A stretch of DNA of 64,000 bases from CF-13 sp035279665 (GTDB lineage Bacteria; Chloroflexota; Dormibacteria; CF-121): positions 1-64,000 of the forward strand of contig DATEHI010000011.1 in assembly GCA_035279665.1 (NCBI GenBank). Direction: 5' to 3'. The notes below the pieces were generated by a model. That model worked only from the letters and a program-made list of their open reading frames with translations. It was not told where the DNA came from and ran no database searches. Every line of letters starts with the position of its first letter. The first letter of the stretch is position 1. The translations under genes were made by a program, and so were the position numbers. Of the stretch, positions 31,467 to 41,907 are shown one piece after another.

Positions 31467-32723
31467 CGTTACGAATGACAGAAAGACGAAGACGATCCCA
31501 CTGAAGACGTTGAACAGTGGCGTATTCGCGTAGCGGCCCATGACGCGCTTGTCGTTCGCCAGCAACATCAGGATGGGTAAGAGCAACGGCAGCATCAGGC
31601 CGTTGACGATGTTCGGAAGGTTCGTGATCAGTGCGAGGGGAGCGCCCGGGAACATCGCGATCGCGGCCCCCAACACGATCATCGTGGTGTAGATCGTCAA
31701 GAAAGCAGGGGCCTCCCTGAATGACTTGTCGATGCCGCGCTCCCAGCCAAACGCCTCCGTGATGGCGTACGTGGTCGAGAGGGGAAGCACGGACGCCGCC
31801 ATGAGCGAGGCATTGAGCAGCCCTATTGCGAAGAGTTGCTCCGCGTACTGGCCGGCCAGTGGCTTGAGTGCCAGGGCGATCTTGGCGAAGGCTGAAGGGT
31901 CGGCCGGGTCGACCGGAACGTGGTGGACAAAAACCGTGGCACCCGTCGCCACGATGATGAAGAAGGCCACCACATTCAACGCGAGAATCCCGGTGTAGGT
32001 ATCGATGCGTTCGAATCGAAGTTGGTTCGGATGGAGGCCCTTATCGGCCACATTCGACTGCTGAAAGAAGGCCATCCAGGGCGTGATCGTTGTGCCGACG
32101 ATCGTGATGAAGATCAAGAGGTAGGGTGCCGTGAAGTGAAACGTCGGCACGACGGTGTGGTGGATCACTTCATTCCATTTCGGATGAGCCAGGAAAGCCG
32201 ACACGATGTATGAGACGAAGACGAGGCTGAGAATCAGCAACAGTCGTTCGACCAGACGAAACGAGCCGCGTAGGACGAGGAACCATACGAACACCGCGGC
32301 CAGCGGGATCGCGATGTAGCGGGCGACGTCACCGAACAGGAGTTGCGAGGCGCCGGCGATGCCAGCGAACTCGGCCACGGTCGTGGCGGCGTTGGCGATG
32401 AAGAGCAGCAGCATGACCCAGACCGTCGGCGCCACCCCGAACCGTTCGCGAATCATGTCGGAGAGTCCCTTGCCGGTGACCGTTCCCATCCGAGCGACCA
32501 TTTCCTGGATGGCGACGAGGCAAATCGCGGTGACGATCAGCAGCCACAACAGGTCATAGCCAAACTGCGACCCGGCGAGCGCATATCCCGTGACTCCTGT
32601 GGCGTCGTTGTCGACCGTACCGGTGATGATTCCCGGCCCCGCCACCGAAAGCAGCATGAGGAGCCGAACCCGCCGGCTCCGCAGTGCTCCGAGCGACCGC
32701 TGCAGCGCCTTAGGCTGCGCCAA
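31419..32723 (-). CDS. Nramp-related divalent cation transporter
   Basis: 434 residues, about 11 helices. Helix 1 reads GPGIITGTVDNDATGV where classical MntH has DPGN, and helix 6 reads TTITPWMAFFQQS where MntH has the Met-Pro-His-Asn motif. The transition-metal-coordinating Met is therefore absent, a feature described for Nramp-related magnesium transporters (NRMT). It is six bases downstream of a gene with MgtE_N and CBS domains, which also points to Mg2+. Substrate Mg2+ is inference. Confidence 0.85.
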   Translation of the reverse strand: MAQPKALQRSLGALRSRRVRLLMLLSVAGPGIITGTVDNDATGVTGYALAGSQFGYDLLWLLIVTAICLVAIQEMVARMGTVTGKGLSDMIRERFGVAPTVWVMLLLFIANAATTVAEFAGIAGASQLLFGDVARYIAIPLAAVFVWFLVLRGSFRLVERLLLILSLVFVSYIVSAFLAHPKWNEVIHHTVVPTFHFTAPYLLIFITIVGTTITPWMAFFQQSNVADKGLHPNQLRFERIDTYTGILALNVVAFFIIVATGATVFVHHVPVDPADPSAFAKIALALKPLAGQYAEQLFAIGLLNASLMAASVLPLSTTYAITEAFGWERGIDKSFREAPAFLTIYTTMIVLGAAIAMFPGAPLALITNLPNIVNGLMLPLLLPILMLLANDKRVMGRYANTPLFNVFSGIVFVFLSFVTLAFLASIFFPGLFSA

Positions 32724-32729
32724 GGTCCT

Positions 32730-33983
32730 CTAGAAGATCCGTCGGCGGCGTCCGCCGGCCCGCGCCGGCATGACCCGCTCCATGACGTCATCGACCGTCA
32801 CGATGCCGTGGATCCGGTTGTGTTCGTCGACCACTGGCACCGCCAGGAGGTTGTACTTCGAGGTCACCTCGGCGACCTCGCGTGGCCCGGCGTCGAGGCG
32901 AACGGAAATTACATTCTTGATCATGAAGTCGCGGATCTTGGTCTCGGGCTTGGCCACGATCAGATCGCGCAGGGAGAGGACGCCGAGCAGGTGCTCCTCC
33001 TCGTCGACGACGTATACGTAGTACACGCTCTCGGCGTCCGGCTCGAGCTCGCGCAAGCGCTCGATCGCCTCGGCGGCGGTCAGTGTATGGAGCACAGCGA
33101 CGTACTCGGTGGTCATCAGGCCACCGGCCGTGTCCTCACGATAAGCGAGCAGCTCCTCAACGTCGCCCGCCTCGTCTTCTTCCATTTTCTGCAGCAACTG
33201 TTGAGCCCGCTCGCGCGGCATATCGGCGAGCAGGTCCGCCACCTCGTCGGGGGCCATCGCCTCGAGGATGTCCGAGGCACGCTCGACGTCCAGACGCTCC
33301 AGGATTGAGGCTTGCATCTGCGGCTCGTCGATCTCCTCCAGGGTATCGGCGGCCTTCTCATCATCGAGGGCGGCGAAGACTGCGTTGCGATCGTCTGGGC
33401 TGAGCTCGTTGACGATATCCGCGATGTCAGCAGGGTGCAGCTTGGCGAGCTTGGTGTGGGCGATCCGAAGCTTTACCGAGCTAATGTCGGTCTTGACCGG
33501 GTCGACCGCCTCCCAGGAGATCAGCTTTTGTGGCCAATCCAGGCCAATAGCGGCGGTAATTCGGCGCCCCAGCCCCTCGAGCCCGACGCGTCGCGCCAGA
33601 CCGCGGCTGCCGATATCGACACCGATGACGAGCATCGACCCTTCGACCTGGGAGAGCTGGAGGTCATTCACCCGCACCACCCGGCGACCGTCCATGTCGA
33701 CAATCTGCTTATCGAGGATCTGCCGCGCAAGCCAGAGCTCGGTATCGGCGCGGTTGTGGGGCTGCAAGCTGGCGGCATCCACCTTCAGGCTGAGCTCTTT
33801 GTTGTCCCAGCTGCGAACCACCGACCAATCGAGTGAGCGAACCTTTCGGCTCTTCTTCAGGATCACGCCGGTGACCTTGGGAAAGGGCTCGGTCATCACG
33901 ACGACGAGGTCTCGGACCCGCCCGACGCGATGCTGTCGAACGTCGACAACCTCAGCGTTGAGGAAATCGCTGAGGAAGATCAA
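32730..33983 (-). CDS. PRC-barrel / MgtE_N / CBS-pair protein
   Basis: 417 residues, no membrane helix. Residues ~1-160 are two PRC-barrel-like units (GRVRDLVVVMTEPFPKVTGV and VDMDGRRVVRVNDLQLSQVE). Residues ~185-285 are an MgtE N-terminal superhelix (LHPADIADIVNELSPDDRNA). Residues ~285-405 are two CBS motifs (TAGGLMTTEYVAVLHTLTAA and FMIKNVISVRLDAG). It is the cytoplasmic Mg2+-sensing half of MgtE without the channel. Placed directly upstream of the Nramp-like transporter, it probably gates or regulates it. Confidence 0.88.
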   Translation of the reverse strand: MIFLSDFLNAEVVDVRQHRVGRVRDLVVVMTEPFPKVTGVILKKSRKVRSLDWSVVRSWDNKELSLKVDAASLQPHNRADTELWLARQILDKQIVDMDGRRVVRVNDLQLSQVEGSMLVIGVDIGSRGLARRVGLEGLGRRITAAIGLDWPQKLISWEAVDPVKTDISSVKLRIAHTKLAKLHPADIADIVNELSPDDRNAVFAALDDEKAADTLEEIDEPQMQASILERLDVERASDILEAMAPDEVADLLADMPRERAQQLLQKMEEDEAGDVEELLAYREDTAGGLMTTEYVAVLHTLTAAEAIERLRELEPDAESVYYVYVVDEEEHLLGVLSLRDLIVAKPETKIRDFMIKNVISVRLDAGPREVAEVTSKYNLLAVPVVDEHNRIHGIVTVDDVMERVMPARAGGRRRRIF

Positions 33984-33986
33984 ACG

Positions 33987-35227
<1,241 letters not shown>

Positions 35228-35234
<7 letters not shown>

Positions 35235-36232
35235 TCTCGCGGCCTTTCCACACCGGGGCCGCTCATTTCTCGCGGCCTTTCCACACCGGGGCCGCTGAGT
35301 TCGGCGATCCCTCCACCACCCCAGCGCAGACAGGCGGCAGCCCAGGTCGGGCCACTGCCGCAGGCGAGCAGGAGCGCCGCCATGCCGTTTTGCAGCTGGC
35401 CTGCTTGGACCGCGTCGTGCAGCGCGGTTAACGGCGCGGCTGCCCGCAACGATCCATAGCGCCTTGGGTCGAGCAGCATGCGGCTCGATGAGACCCCGGC
35501 TTGCTTACTCCAGGCCTGCATGATCTCGGGCGCCGACTGCTCGCCGATCACCAGGTCGATCTCCGACATAGCCACGTTCGCCTTCTGCAGGCATTCGGCC
35601 GCCGCCTCCGTCAGCCCACGCAGCAGGGTGTGATCGTGGGCGTCGCCACTCACGTCGGTCCGTGCTTCGCCACCGGCCATCGTCGACAGGACCCCGCCGT
35701 TATCGCCCGCCTGAGTCAGCACCGCGGCCGCAGCCCCGCGAGTATGAACTCTCCCGCCCTGTCCGGGCAGGTCGACCAGTTGGTTATCCGACTCTGCCCC
35801 GATCAGCAAGACGCCCCGGGCGCCGGCGGCCGTGTAACGGATCCCGACATTGAGCGCCGCCAGCATGCTCGTCTCCGCCGCGTACAGGTCAAAGCTCCCG
35901 ACCATCGGGAGTTTCAGCTCCGTCTGCACCAGGCAGGCGGTGGTGGGCCAGAGCACATCCGGTGTACTGGTGCCGACGATGATCATCTCGATGTCGGACG
36001 AGTTGACGCCGGCGGCCCGCAACGCGGCGCGCGCGGCGCCCGCCGCCAGCGATGGCGTGCTCAGGCCCTGGTCGGCCTTGACGCGATAGGCGACGCCCGT
36101 CAGATCCGTGCCGGTGACGCGCCGCGCCAGCGGGGCATCGGCCGGAGGGCGATAGATACCCAGGCCGGCGATCGCCCCAAGGGCTAATCCGCGGCGTGCC
36201 TGGGCAACCGACGGCATCGAGGCGGAAGTCAC
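35228..36232 (-). CDS. FabH/KAS III-like protein lacking the catalytic triad
   Basis: 334 residues from GTG. Thiolase-fold features are clear (GAIAGLGIYRPP, SDIEMIIVGTSTPDVLWPTT, GVLLIGAESDN). At the nucleophile position the usual AACAG reads AAETS (YAAETSMLAAL), at the His motif IGEQSAPEIMQ replaces PHQAN, and at the Asn motif RYGSLRAAAPL replaces GNTSAAS. It should not condense acyl groups. It may be a scaffold, a chain-length or regulatory partner of FabF, or an enzyme with other chemistry. It precedes fabF on the same strand with overlap. Confidence 0.8.
35234..35296. repeat. 30-bp tandem duplication at the fabF start
   Basis: The units at 35234-35263 and 35267-35296 are identical over 30 bases (TTCTCGCGGCC ... 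GGGGCCGCT), with an 11-codon period of 33 bases. They duplicate the peptide MSGPGVERPRE/LSGPGVERPRE at the FabH-like C-terminus. They also double the GGAAAGGCCGCGAG sequence that serves as ribosome-binding region for fabF. Confidence 0.9.
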
Positions 36233-36427
36233 GCCTCATTTTAAGTCCGGCTTTTGCGCATGGTTACGTTTGGCACTATTCGAGCCCGTAACCAAGCGCC
36301 GCCTTCGGGGATACATCTCCTGCGGGCCATCCCAGGTCTTCGCACTCCCGGTCGCGGTTCGCTATTGTATAGACCGAATTTGGGCACGTGCCCGTGCCCG
36401 CAACTCCAATACCTGCAGGAGGGAAGG
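36233..36427. other. Divergent intergenic region, FabH-like / acpP
   Basis: 195 bases holding the promoters of both directions. A TATTGTATAGA stretch near 36365 could provide a -10 for acpP. GGAGGG at 36418-36423 is the acpP ribosome-binding site. Nothing else is recognised. Confidence 0.4.
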
Positions 36428-36673
36428 ATGGCTGAGGCGAATTTCGACAAGTTCCGCGGCATCATCGCAGAGCAGCTTGGCGTCGACGTCGAGAAGGTGA
36501 CCCCGGAAGCGTCCTTCACCGATGACCTGTCGGCCGACTCCCTGGACCTGGTCGAGCTGATCATGGCCTTCGAGGAGGAATACGGCATGGAGATCTCCGA
36601 CGAGGACGCCCAGAAGCTTCGCACCGTCGGCGAGGCCTGGAATTACGTCAAGGGGAAGGTGTCCGTCGCCTGA
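36428..36673 (+). CDS. acpP: Acyl carrier protein
   Basis: 81 residues. FRGIIAEQLGVDVEKVTPEA, SFTDDLSADSLDLVELIMAF: Ser of DSLDLVE carries 4'-phosphopantetheine. EEEYGMEISDEDAQKLRTVG and a final helix complete the fold. Strong RBS (GGAGGG). First gene of acpP-fabD-fabF. Confidence 0.97.
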   Translation: MAEANFDKFRGIIAEQLGVDVEKVTPEASFTDDLSADSLDLVELIMAFEEEYGMEISDEDAQKLRTVGEAWNYVKGKVSVA

Positions 36674-36714
36674 CGAAATACCTCCCGACCGCCGTCCCGT
36701 ATGGTGCCGGCCCG

Positions 36715-37659
36715 GTGGCCTTCGTTTTCCCGGGGCAGGGTTCGCAATACGTGGGGATGGGCAAGGCCCTCTTCGACGTTTCCGAGACCGCGCGCGATGT
36801 CTTCCGTCGGGCGGACGAGATCCTTGGCTTCGGGCTGACCCGCATGTGCTTCGAGGGACCCGAGCAGGACCTCAACGACACCATCAACGCTCAGCCCGCG
36901 ATCCTCACCGTGAGCATCGCCTGTCTCAATGTGCTACGCGAGCGGTGGCAGGCCCTGGGTCAGGTAGTCGCCCCACAGTACGTCGCCGGCCATAGCCTGG
37001 GCGAGTTCACCGCCCTGGTCGCGGCGGACGTCATCGATTTCGACAGTGCGCTGCTGCTGGTGCGTGAGCGCGGCCGGTTGATGAAAGAGAACGGCACCGA
37101 GCGGCCGGGCGGGATGCTCGCCGTCCTGGGACTCGATCGAGATGTGATCGAAGCTGTCGTCGCCGAGGCGGGCGCCCTCGGGATCATCACCGTCGCCAAC
37201 GCCAACTCCCCCGGGCAGATCGTGCTCTCCGGCGAGAGCTCAGCGCTGGATCGCGCCACCGAACTCGCCCGCGCTCGGGGCGCCACGCGAGTGGTAAGAC
37301 TGCCGATCAGCATCGCATCGCACTCACCGCTGATGGCCCGGGCCGCCGCCCAGTTTGGCGAGATCGTCGCCCGGCTGCCGCTCCGTCAGCCGCGGATTCC
37401 AGTCGTGGCCAATATCACCGGACAGATCCTGACCAGCGCCGACGACATCCGCAAGGAGCTTGCCGACCATATCTTGAAGCCGGTCCAGTGGACGGCGTCG
37501 GTCGTGGAGATGGTCGCCCGCGGCAGCGCGGAATTCCTCGAGATCGGGCCCGGCCAGGTGCTCTCCGGGTTGATCCGGCGCATCAGCCAGGACTCCCATG
37601 TCGTCACCCTGAACGACCGCGAGGTCGCGCGGGTCCTCACCCCCTCGCCATCGGGATGA
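36715..37659 (+). CDS. fabD: Malonyl-CoA:ACP transacylase
   Basis: 314 residues from GTG. FVFPGQGSQYVGMGKALFD, GHSLGEFTALVAA (nucleophilic Ser), the conserved Arg in LLLVRERGRLM, and SHSPLM (catalytic His). Loads malonyl from CoA onto AcpP. It lies 41 bases after acpP and overlaps the next fabF by ATGA. Confidence 0.95.
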   Translation: MAFVFPGQGSQYVGMGKALFDVSETARDVFRRADEILGFGLTRMCFEGPEQDLNDTINAQPAILTVSIACLNVLRERWQALGQVVAPQYVAGHSLGEFTALVAADVIDFDSALLLVRERGRLMKENGTERPGGMLAVLGLDRDVIEAVVAEAGALGIITVANANSPGQIVLSGESSALDRATELARARGATRVVRLPISIASHSPLMARAAAQFGEIVARLPLRQPRIPVVANITGQILTSADDIRKELADHILKPVQWTASVVEMVARGSAEFLEIGPGQVLSGLIRRISQDSHVVTLNDREVARVLTPSPSG

Positions 37660-38891
37660 AACGCGTCGTGGTGACCGGGGTGGGGGCTGTGACGCCCGTC
37701 GGTCTCGATGCGCCCAGTACCTGGGCCGCGTTGCTGGAAGGCCAGTCCGGCGTGGGGAAGATCACCCTCTTCGACGCGAGCGAGTTCCCGGTGCAGATCG
37801 CGGGTGAGGTGAAGGGCTTCGACGCGACCGGCCGGATCGAGCCCAAGGAGCTGCGGCGCATGGACCGCTATGCCCAGCTTGGACTGGTCGCCGCGCAGGA
37901 GGCCTTCGCCGACGCCGGGATGACGAAGAACGGCCTGCTCGACGACGTGGGGGTGATCTTCGGCAGTGCCGCGGGAGGGCTTGGCGTCTTCCTCGAACAG
38001 CAGCGCATCCTCCAGGAACGCGGGCTCAAAAGGGTCAGCCCCACCTTCATTCAGAACATGCTGACCGACACGGCTTCCGGGCATATCGCGATCGCGCTTG
38101 GCCTGCGTGGCCCGAACATGGCGGTGGTTTCAGCCTGCGCCACCGGTAGCGGCGCCGTAGGAGAAGCGTTCGAGACCATCCGCCGCGGCGACGCCGACGC
38201 GATCATGACGGGGGGCGCCGAAGCGGTCCTCGTTCCCGTCGTGTACGCGGGGTTCTGCGCGATGCGGGCCCTGGCCCAGCACGAGGATCCCACCCAGGCA
38301 TCCCGCCCGTTCGACAAGGAACGCAACGGCTTTGTGATCTCGGAGGGTGCGGGGGCCCTACTACTCGAGGAGCTGGAACACGCCCGCCGGCGCGGCGCGC
38401 GCATCTACGCGGAGGTGATCGGCTACGGCTCCAGCAACGATGCCTTCGACATGGCGGCACCCGCAGAAGGCGAAGGCGCCGTGCTGACCATGCAACGGGC
38501 GTTGCGCAAGGCCGAGATCGAGCCCGAGCGGGTCGACTACATCAATGCGCACGGCACAGGGACGCCAATGAACGACAAGTTCGAGACCGACGCCATCCAT
38601 CGCGTCTTCCGGAAGCACGCCGACAAGCTCGCGGTCAGCAGCACCAAGTCCATGACCGGCCATATGATGGGCGCCTCGGGCGCAGTCGAGGCGGTGGTGC
38701 TGGCGCTGACCATCCGCGACCAGGTGATCGCGCCGACGATCAACCTGCAGACGCCTGATCCCGAGTGTGACCTCGACTACGTTCCTATGCACGCACGCCG
38801 GGCCGATGTCGGCGTTGCGCTGTCGAACTCCTTCGGGCTTGGGGGTCACAACGCGAGCGTGATCTTCTCGCGCTACGCCTCGCGAAGCTGA
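37656..38891 (+). CDS. fabF: Beta-ketoacyl-ACP synthase II (copy 2)
   Basis: 411 residues. MKRVVVTGVGAVTPVGLDAP; Cys in VVSACATGSGAVGEAFE, His in YINAHGTGTPMND, His in SSTKSMTGHMMGASGAVEA; ends LSNSFGLGGHNASVIF. Full catalytic set. Overlaps fabD (ATGA) and so belongs to the main fatty-acid operon. Confidence 0.94.
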   Translation: MKRVVVTGVGAVTPVGLDAPSTWAALLEGQSGVGKITLFDASEFPVQIAGEVKGFDATGRIEPKELRRMDRYAQLGLVAAQEAFADAGMTKNGLLDDVGVIFGSAAGGLGVFLEQQRILQERGLKRVSPTFIQNMLTDTASGHIAIALGLRGPNMAVVSACATGSGAVGEAFETIRRGDADAIMTGGAEAVLVPVVYAGFCAMRALAQHEDPTQASRPFDKERNGFVISEGAGALLLEELEHARRRGARIYAEVIGYGSSNDAFDMAAPAEGEGAVLTMQRALRKAEIEPERVDYINAHGTGTPMNDKFETDAIHRVFRKHADKLAVSSTKSMTGHMMGASGAVEAVVLALTIRDQVIAPTINLQTPDPECDLDYVPMHARRADVGVALSNSFGLGGHNASVIFSRYASRS

Positions 38892-39006
38892 CCCGGCCAC
38901 ATTTTCGCGATTTTTTTGAATACAAATCGAATTCGGGCGTTGTGCTATCATCAGGCCGATTTTGGGGGCGCCTCGGGGCGTTCAGTAGCCAGCAAAGGAG
39001 AGTGTT

Positions 39007-39153
39007 ATGGCCGTTACCGGATATTGCCTGAAGTGCAAGAAGAAGGTCGACATCAAGGACCCGGTCCACATCACGATGAAGAACGGGAAGCCCGCTACCA
39101 CGGGAACCTGCCCGACCTGCGGCACGAAGATCTACAAGATCGGCAAAGCATAA
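39007..39153 (+). CDS. DUF5679 zinc-ribbon protein
   Basis: 48 residues. Start set by AAAGGAGAGTGTT before ATG 39007. YCLKCKKKVDIKD and TGTCPTCGTKIYKI form a CxxC...CxxC zinc ribbon. This is the DUF5679 family, of unknown function, often encoded alone near core genes. It has its own terminator. Confidence 0.85.
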   Translation: MAVTGYCLKCKKKVDIKDPVHITMKNGKPATTGTCPTCGTKIYKIGKA

Positions 39154-39175
39154 CCCAGCGTTAAACGAATTGAAC

Positions 39176-39203
39176 AGCCGGTGATGCGCCGGCTTTTTTC
39201 TTT
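39176..39203 (+). terminator. Intrinsic terminator of the DUF5679 gene
   Basis: AGCCGG (39176-39181) and CCGGCT (39189-39194) form the stem, followed by TTTTTTCTTTT. It starts 23 bases after the stop codon and also faces the end of the convergent trkA-type gene. Confidence 0.88.
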
Positions 39204-39631
39204 TAGGGCGCTGAGCGGCTGGCCGTCTCCTTGTTGGCCAGCTCCGACTCGATCAGGTCCAGGAGAACCTCGGTCGCGCTGAGGGCCACATCGACGCCGA
39301 GCGTTTTGAAGATCCGGACGTTCGCGGGGTTGTTTACACGGGCGACCGTCTTCGGGACGTTGAACTTCCGCTTCGCCAGCTGGCAGGTCACGAGGTTGTC
39401 CTCATCGTCGCCGGTCACGGCGACCACGACGTCGGCCCGTTCCATGCCGGTCGTGGCGAGGAACGACATCTCGTCACCGTCGCCGACCATCACGATCTCA
39501 CCCAGGGTCGAATTCAGCACCTCGGCCCGGCGGGGGTCCTTCTCGATCAGCGTGACCTCGTAGCCGCGCTCGAGCAGGTGCTTGCTCAGGTAGTAGCCGA
39601 CCTTGCCGCCGCCGACCACGATTACGTACAC
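39203..39631 (-). CDS. TrkA-N (RCK) potassium-transport regulator, copy 1
   Basis: 142 residues. Rossmann nucleotide site MYVIVVGGGKVGYYLSKHLL, acidic strand end VTLIEKDPRRAEV, then GDGDEMSFLATTGMERADVV and PKTVARVNNPANVRIFKTLG. A single TrkA-N domain without TrkA-C. With the gene next to it, it probably forms hetero- or homomeric gating rings for a Trk/Ktr-type K+ channel encoded elsewhere. Confidence 0.9.
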   Translation of the reverse strand: MYVIVVGGGKVGYYLSKHLLERGYEVTLIEKDPRRAEVLNSTLGEIVMVGDGDEMSFLATTGMERADVVVAVTGDDEDNLVTCQLAKRKFNVPKTVARVNNPANVRIFKTLGVDVALSATEVLLDLIESELANKETASRSAP

Positions 39632-39638
39632 AGCTGAC

Positions 39639-40037
39639 TCACCCCTTCAGCATCGCATGGATCTGCCTTGCCCCTGACAGTGTGGGGCAGACCGTGTTCA
39701 AACCGAGCTCGCGGTAGACGTCCTCCCGTATCGGGTCGTAGATACGGGTAATCACGCGGGGCACCTTGAAGATCTCGCGGGCGATTTGGGCAGCCATGAT
39801 GTTGCGGTTGTCGCCGTTGGTCAGCGAGGCAAACCCGTCTGCCGACTCGATTCCCGCCTGGCGGAGGACATCTTCGTCGATCCCGTTGCCAAGCACCATC
39901 TCGCCCGCGAAATCGCTGCCGAGCCGGTCGAACGCGTGCCGGTTGCTGTCGATCACGGTGACCTGGTGGCCGGCCTTGGAGAGGGCGAGGGCCGCCATGG
40001 CGCCCACCCGGCCGCAGCCAACGATGATGAGCTTCAT
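39639..40037 (-). CDS. TrkA-N (RCK) potassium-transport regulator, copy 2
   Basis: 132 residues. MKLIIVGCGRVGAMAALALS, VTVIDSNRHAFDRLG, GNGIDEDVLRQAGIESADGF, VITRIYDPIREDVYRELGLN. A single TrkA-N domain. It ends seven bases before copy 1, so the pair is co-transcribed. Paired half-size Trk regulators are common in Actinomycetota and Chloroflexota. Confidence 0.9.
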   Translation of the reverse strand: MKLIIVGCGRVGAMAALALSKAGHQVTVIDSNRHAFDRLGSDFAGEMVLGNGIDEDVLRQAGIESADGFASLTNGDNRNIMAAQIAREIFKVPRVITRIYDPIREDVYRELGLNTVCPTLSGARQIHAMLKG

Positions 40038-40059
40038 GAAGGAAGACCCATTCTAGGTC

Positions 40060-40770
40060 CTAGTGGCCGAGCGCCAGCCGAGCAGCCTCTACCGCCGGCA
40101 GCCCGGCGCGCAGGATCTTGGCCTGGGTGGTCCCGACGTCGTAGGGCACCCGCTCAAAGAGGACGGCGGGCCTGCTGAGGTCAACGACCGCGAAGGCTGC
40201 GTCCGGGTTGCCATCGCGCGGCTGCCCGACGCTGCCAGGGTTGACGAGCGCCGAGGGCGGTAGCTCGATCCAGTCTGCCCCCTCGGGAACCTGCTCGCCG
40301 CTTTCCGTGAAGATCCGCGGCAGGTGGGTGTGCCCGAAGAAGCAATACCGTTCCCCGAGGCGGACGAGGATCTCCAGCGCCTGCAGCTCGTCGAGGATGT
40401 ATTCCCAGATGTAGGGTTTGCGGGGGCTGCCGTGGACGACCCGATGGCGCCCGATCCGACCGTACAAGGGCAGTTCGCCCAAGAAGTCGAGGCTGTCGGT
40501 GGTCAGGACGTCGCGCGTCCAACGGGCGGCGGCGGCCGCGTGCGGGTTGAACTGCTCCAGCAAGCTGGGATCCAGCATGGCCTGGTCGTGATTGCCACGA
40601 ACGGCACGGGCCTCCACCGACTGCAGGCGCTGGATGACCTCGTTTGGCTCCGGGCCGTAGCCGACGATGTCACCCAACACGATGATCCGATCGACGTCGG
40701 GCAGCGCCCCGAGGACGGCGTCCAGGGCCTCGAGATTGCTATGGATATCGGACAGCAGGGCCAGCTTCAC
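40060..40770 (-). CDS. Metallophosphoesterase (YfcE/MJ0936-like)
   Basis: 236 residues. All metal motifs are present: LLSDIHSNLEAL (DxH), VLGDIVGYGPEPNE (GDxxG), VRGNHDQAM (GNHD), VVHGSP and FFGHTHLPRIF (GHTH). Probable cytoplasmic phosphodiesterase; the physiological substrate is unknown. Confidence 0.9.
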   Translation of the reverse strand: MKLALLSDIHSNLEALDAVLGALPDVDRIIVLGDIVGYGPEPNEVIQRLQSVEARAVRGNHDQAMLDPSLLEQFNPHAAAAARWTRDVLTTDSLDFLGELPLYGRIGRHRVVHGSPRKPYIWEYILDELQALEILVRLGERYCFFGHTHLPRIFTESGEQVPEGADWIELPPSALVNPGSVGQPRDGNPDAAFAVVDLSRPAVLFERVPYDVGTTQAKILRAGLPAVEAARLALGH

Positions 40771-40782
40771 GACGGCGGTCGC

Positions 40783-41856
40783 TTAAGCGTAGATGCGTTC
40801 GTGAGCGTAGATGAAGAGAATGCGCAGAGTGGCGGCGACCGGCACCGCAACGAAGAGCCCGAGGATCCCTCCCAGGTAACCCCCCACCACGAACGCGATG
40901 ATAATCAGCATCGGGCTCAGGTGAACGGCGTCGCCGAACACCTTCGGGGAAATGAAGTTGTAGACGACGTTGGAGATGACGAAGTAGAGGACCAGTACGA
41001 CGACGACCTTGCCCGAGGAATGCGTGACGAACGCGGCGACGGCCACCGCGGGGAGGGCGCCGAGAAATGGCCCTATGAACGGGATGAAGGCCGTCACGCC
41101 GGCGACGATCCCGAGCGCCAGTGAATAGGGAATGCCAACGATCCAGAGGGCAATCCCGGTCACGACGCCGATCAGGGCGCAGATGATCAACTGGCCCCGC
41201 ATGTAGGCGCCAAGCATGCGGTAGATGTCGGCGGCGACCTCATGAGCGTCGGTGCGATAACCCTGGGGCACGAGGTCTCGGAAGAACCGCCGGATGGCGT
41301 GGGCGTCCTTCACCAGGAAGAACGCCACGAGCAGCACCAGGACCGTCTGGAAGATCCAGTTGAGCAGCATGAAGATGTTTTCCACGACCGAGGAGAAATG
41401 GCCGGCAAGTAACGCCGGCAGGTTGCGGACGGCATCGTTGTACGACTGCCGCAGGTCAATGGGGACGCCCAGGATGGAAACGACGTGGTCCTTGGCGGCG
41501 AGGTCTTGGAAGTAGCTGGCGATCGCCGGGCCCTGCGCGACGAGCGAGGTGAACTCCTGGCTGACAATGGGGACAAGGAAAAAAACGGCGCCCGCCAGGA
41601 CGGCGGCGATGATGCCATAGAGCGCAACGACGGCCACGAGCCGGGGCACGCGCCGGCGCTCGGCCGCGTTTACCACCGGGTTGAGCAGCATCGCGAGGAT
41701 TCCGGCGAGGACAAAGGGTCCCAGGATGCCGCGGATGGCGAAGGCAAGGATCAGGGTTAGGGCGCCCAGGACACCCAGGAAGATCAGGGCGCGGAAGTCT
41801 CGGCTCCGCCACAGCTCATCAACCCGGCGTCGCTGGATCATCGCGGCATTATCCAC
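40783..41856 (-). CDS. AI-2E family transporter (PerM/TqsA-like permease)
   Basis: 357 residues from GTG, about eight helices. GILAMLLNPVVNAAERRRVP near the N-terminus, the long central soluble loop, ALIGVVTGIALWIVGIPYSL, and the signature AFIPFIGPFLGALPAVAVAA. SPKVFGDAVHLSPMLIIIAF near the end. Family members export various small molecules or ions; no substrate assigned. Confidence 0.9.
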   Translation of the reverse strand: MDNAAMIQRRRVDELWRSRDFRALIFLGVLGALTLILAFAIRGILGPFVLAGILAMLLNPVVNAAERRRVPRLVAVVALYGIIAAVLAGAVFFLVPIVSQEFTSLVAQGPAIASYFQDLAAKDHVVSILGVPIDLRQSYNDAVRNLPALLAGHFSSVVENIFMLLNWIFQTVLVLLVAFFLVKDAHAIRRFFRDLVPQGYRTDAHEVAADIYRMLGAYMRGQLIICALIGVVTGIALWIVGIPYSLALGIVAGVTAFIPFIGPFLGALPAVAVAAFVTHSSGKVVVVLVLYFVISNVVYNFISPKVFGDAVHLSPMLIIIAFVVGGYLGGILGLFVAVPVAATLRILFIYAHERIYA

Positions 41857-41907
41857 TCTTCAAACGAGGAATTCGAGCCCCGGCATGCGCCAATCGAGGC
41901 GCGTGGG

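Noticed and set aside
32343..33308. 321-codon open frame on the plus strand across the Nramp-like and MgtE_N genes.
   Set aside because: It spans two genes in antisense and shows no protein pattern.
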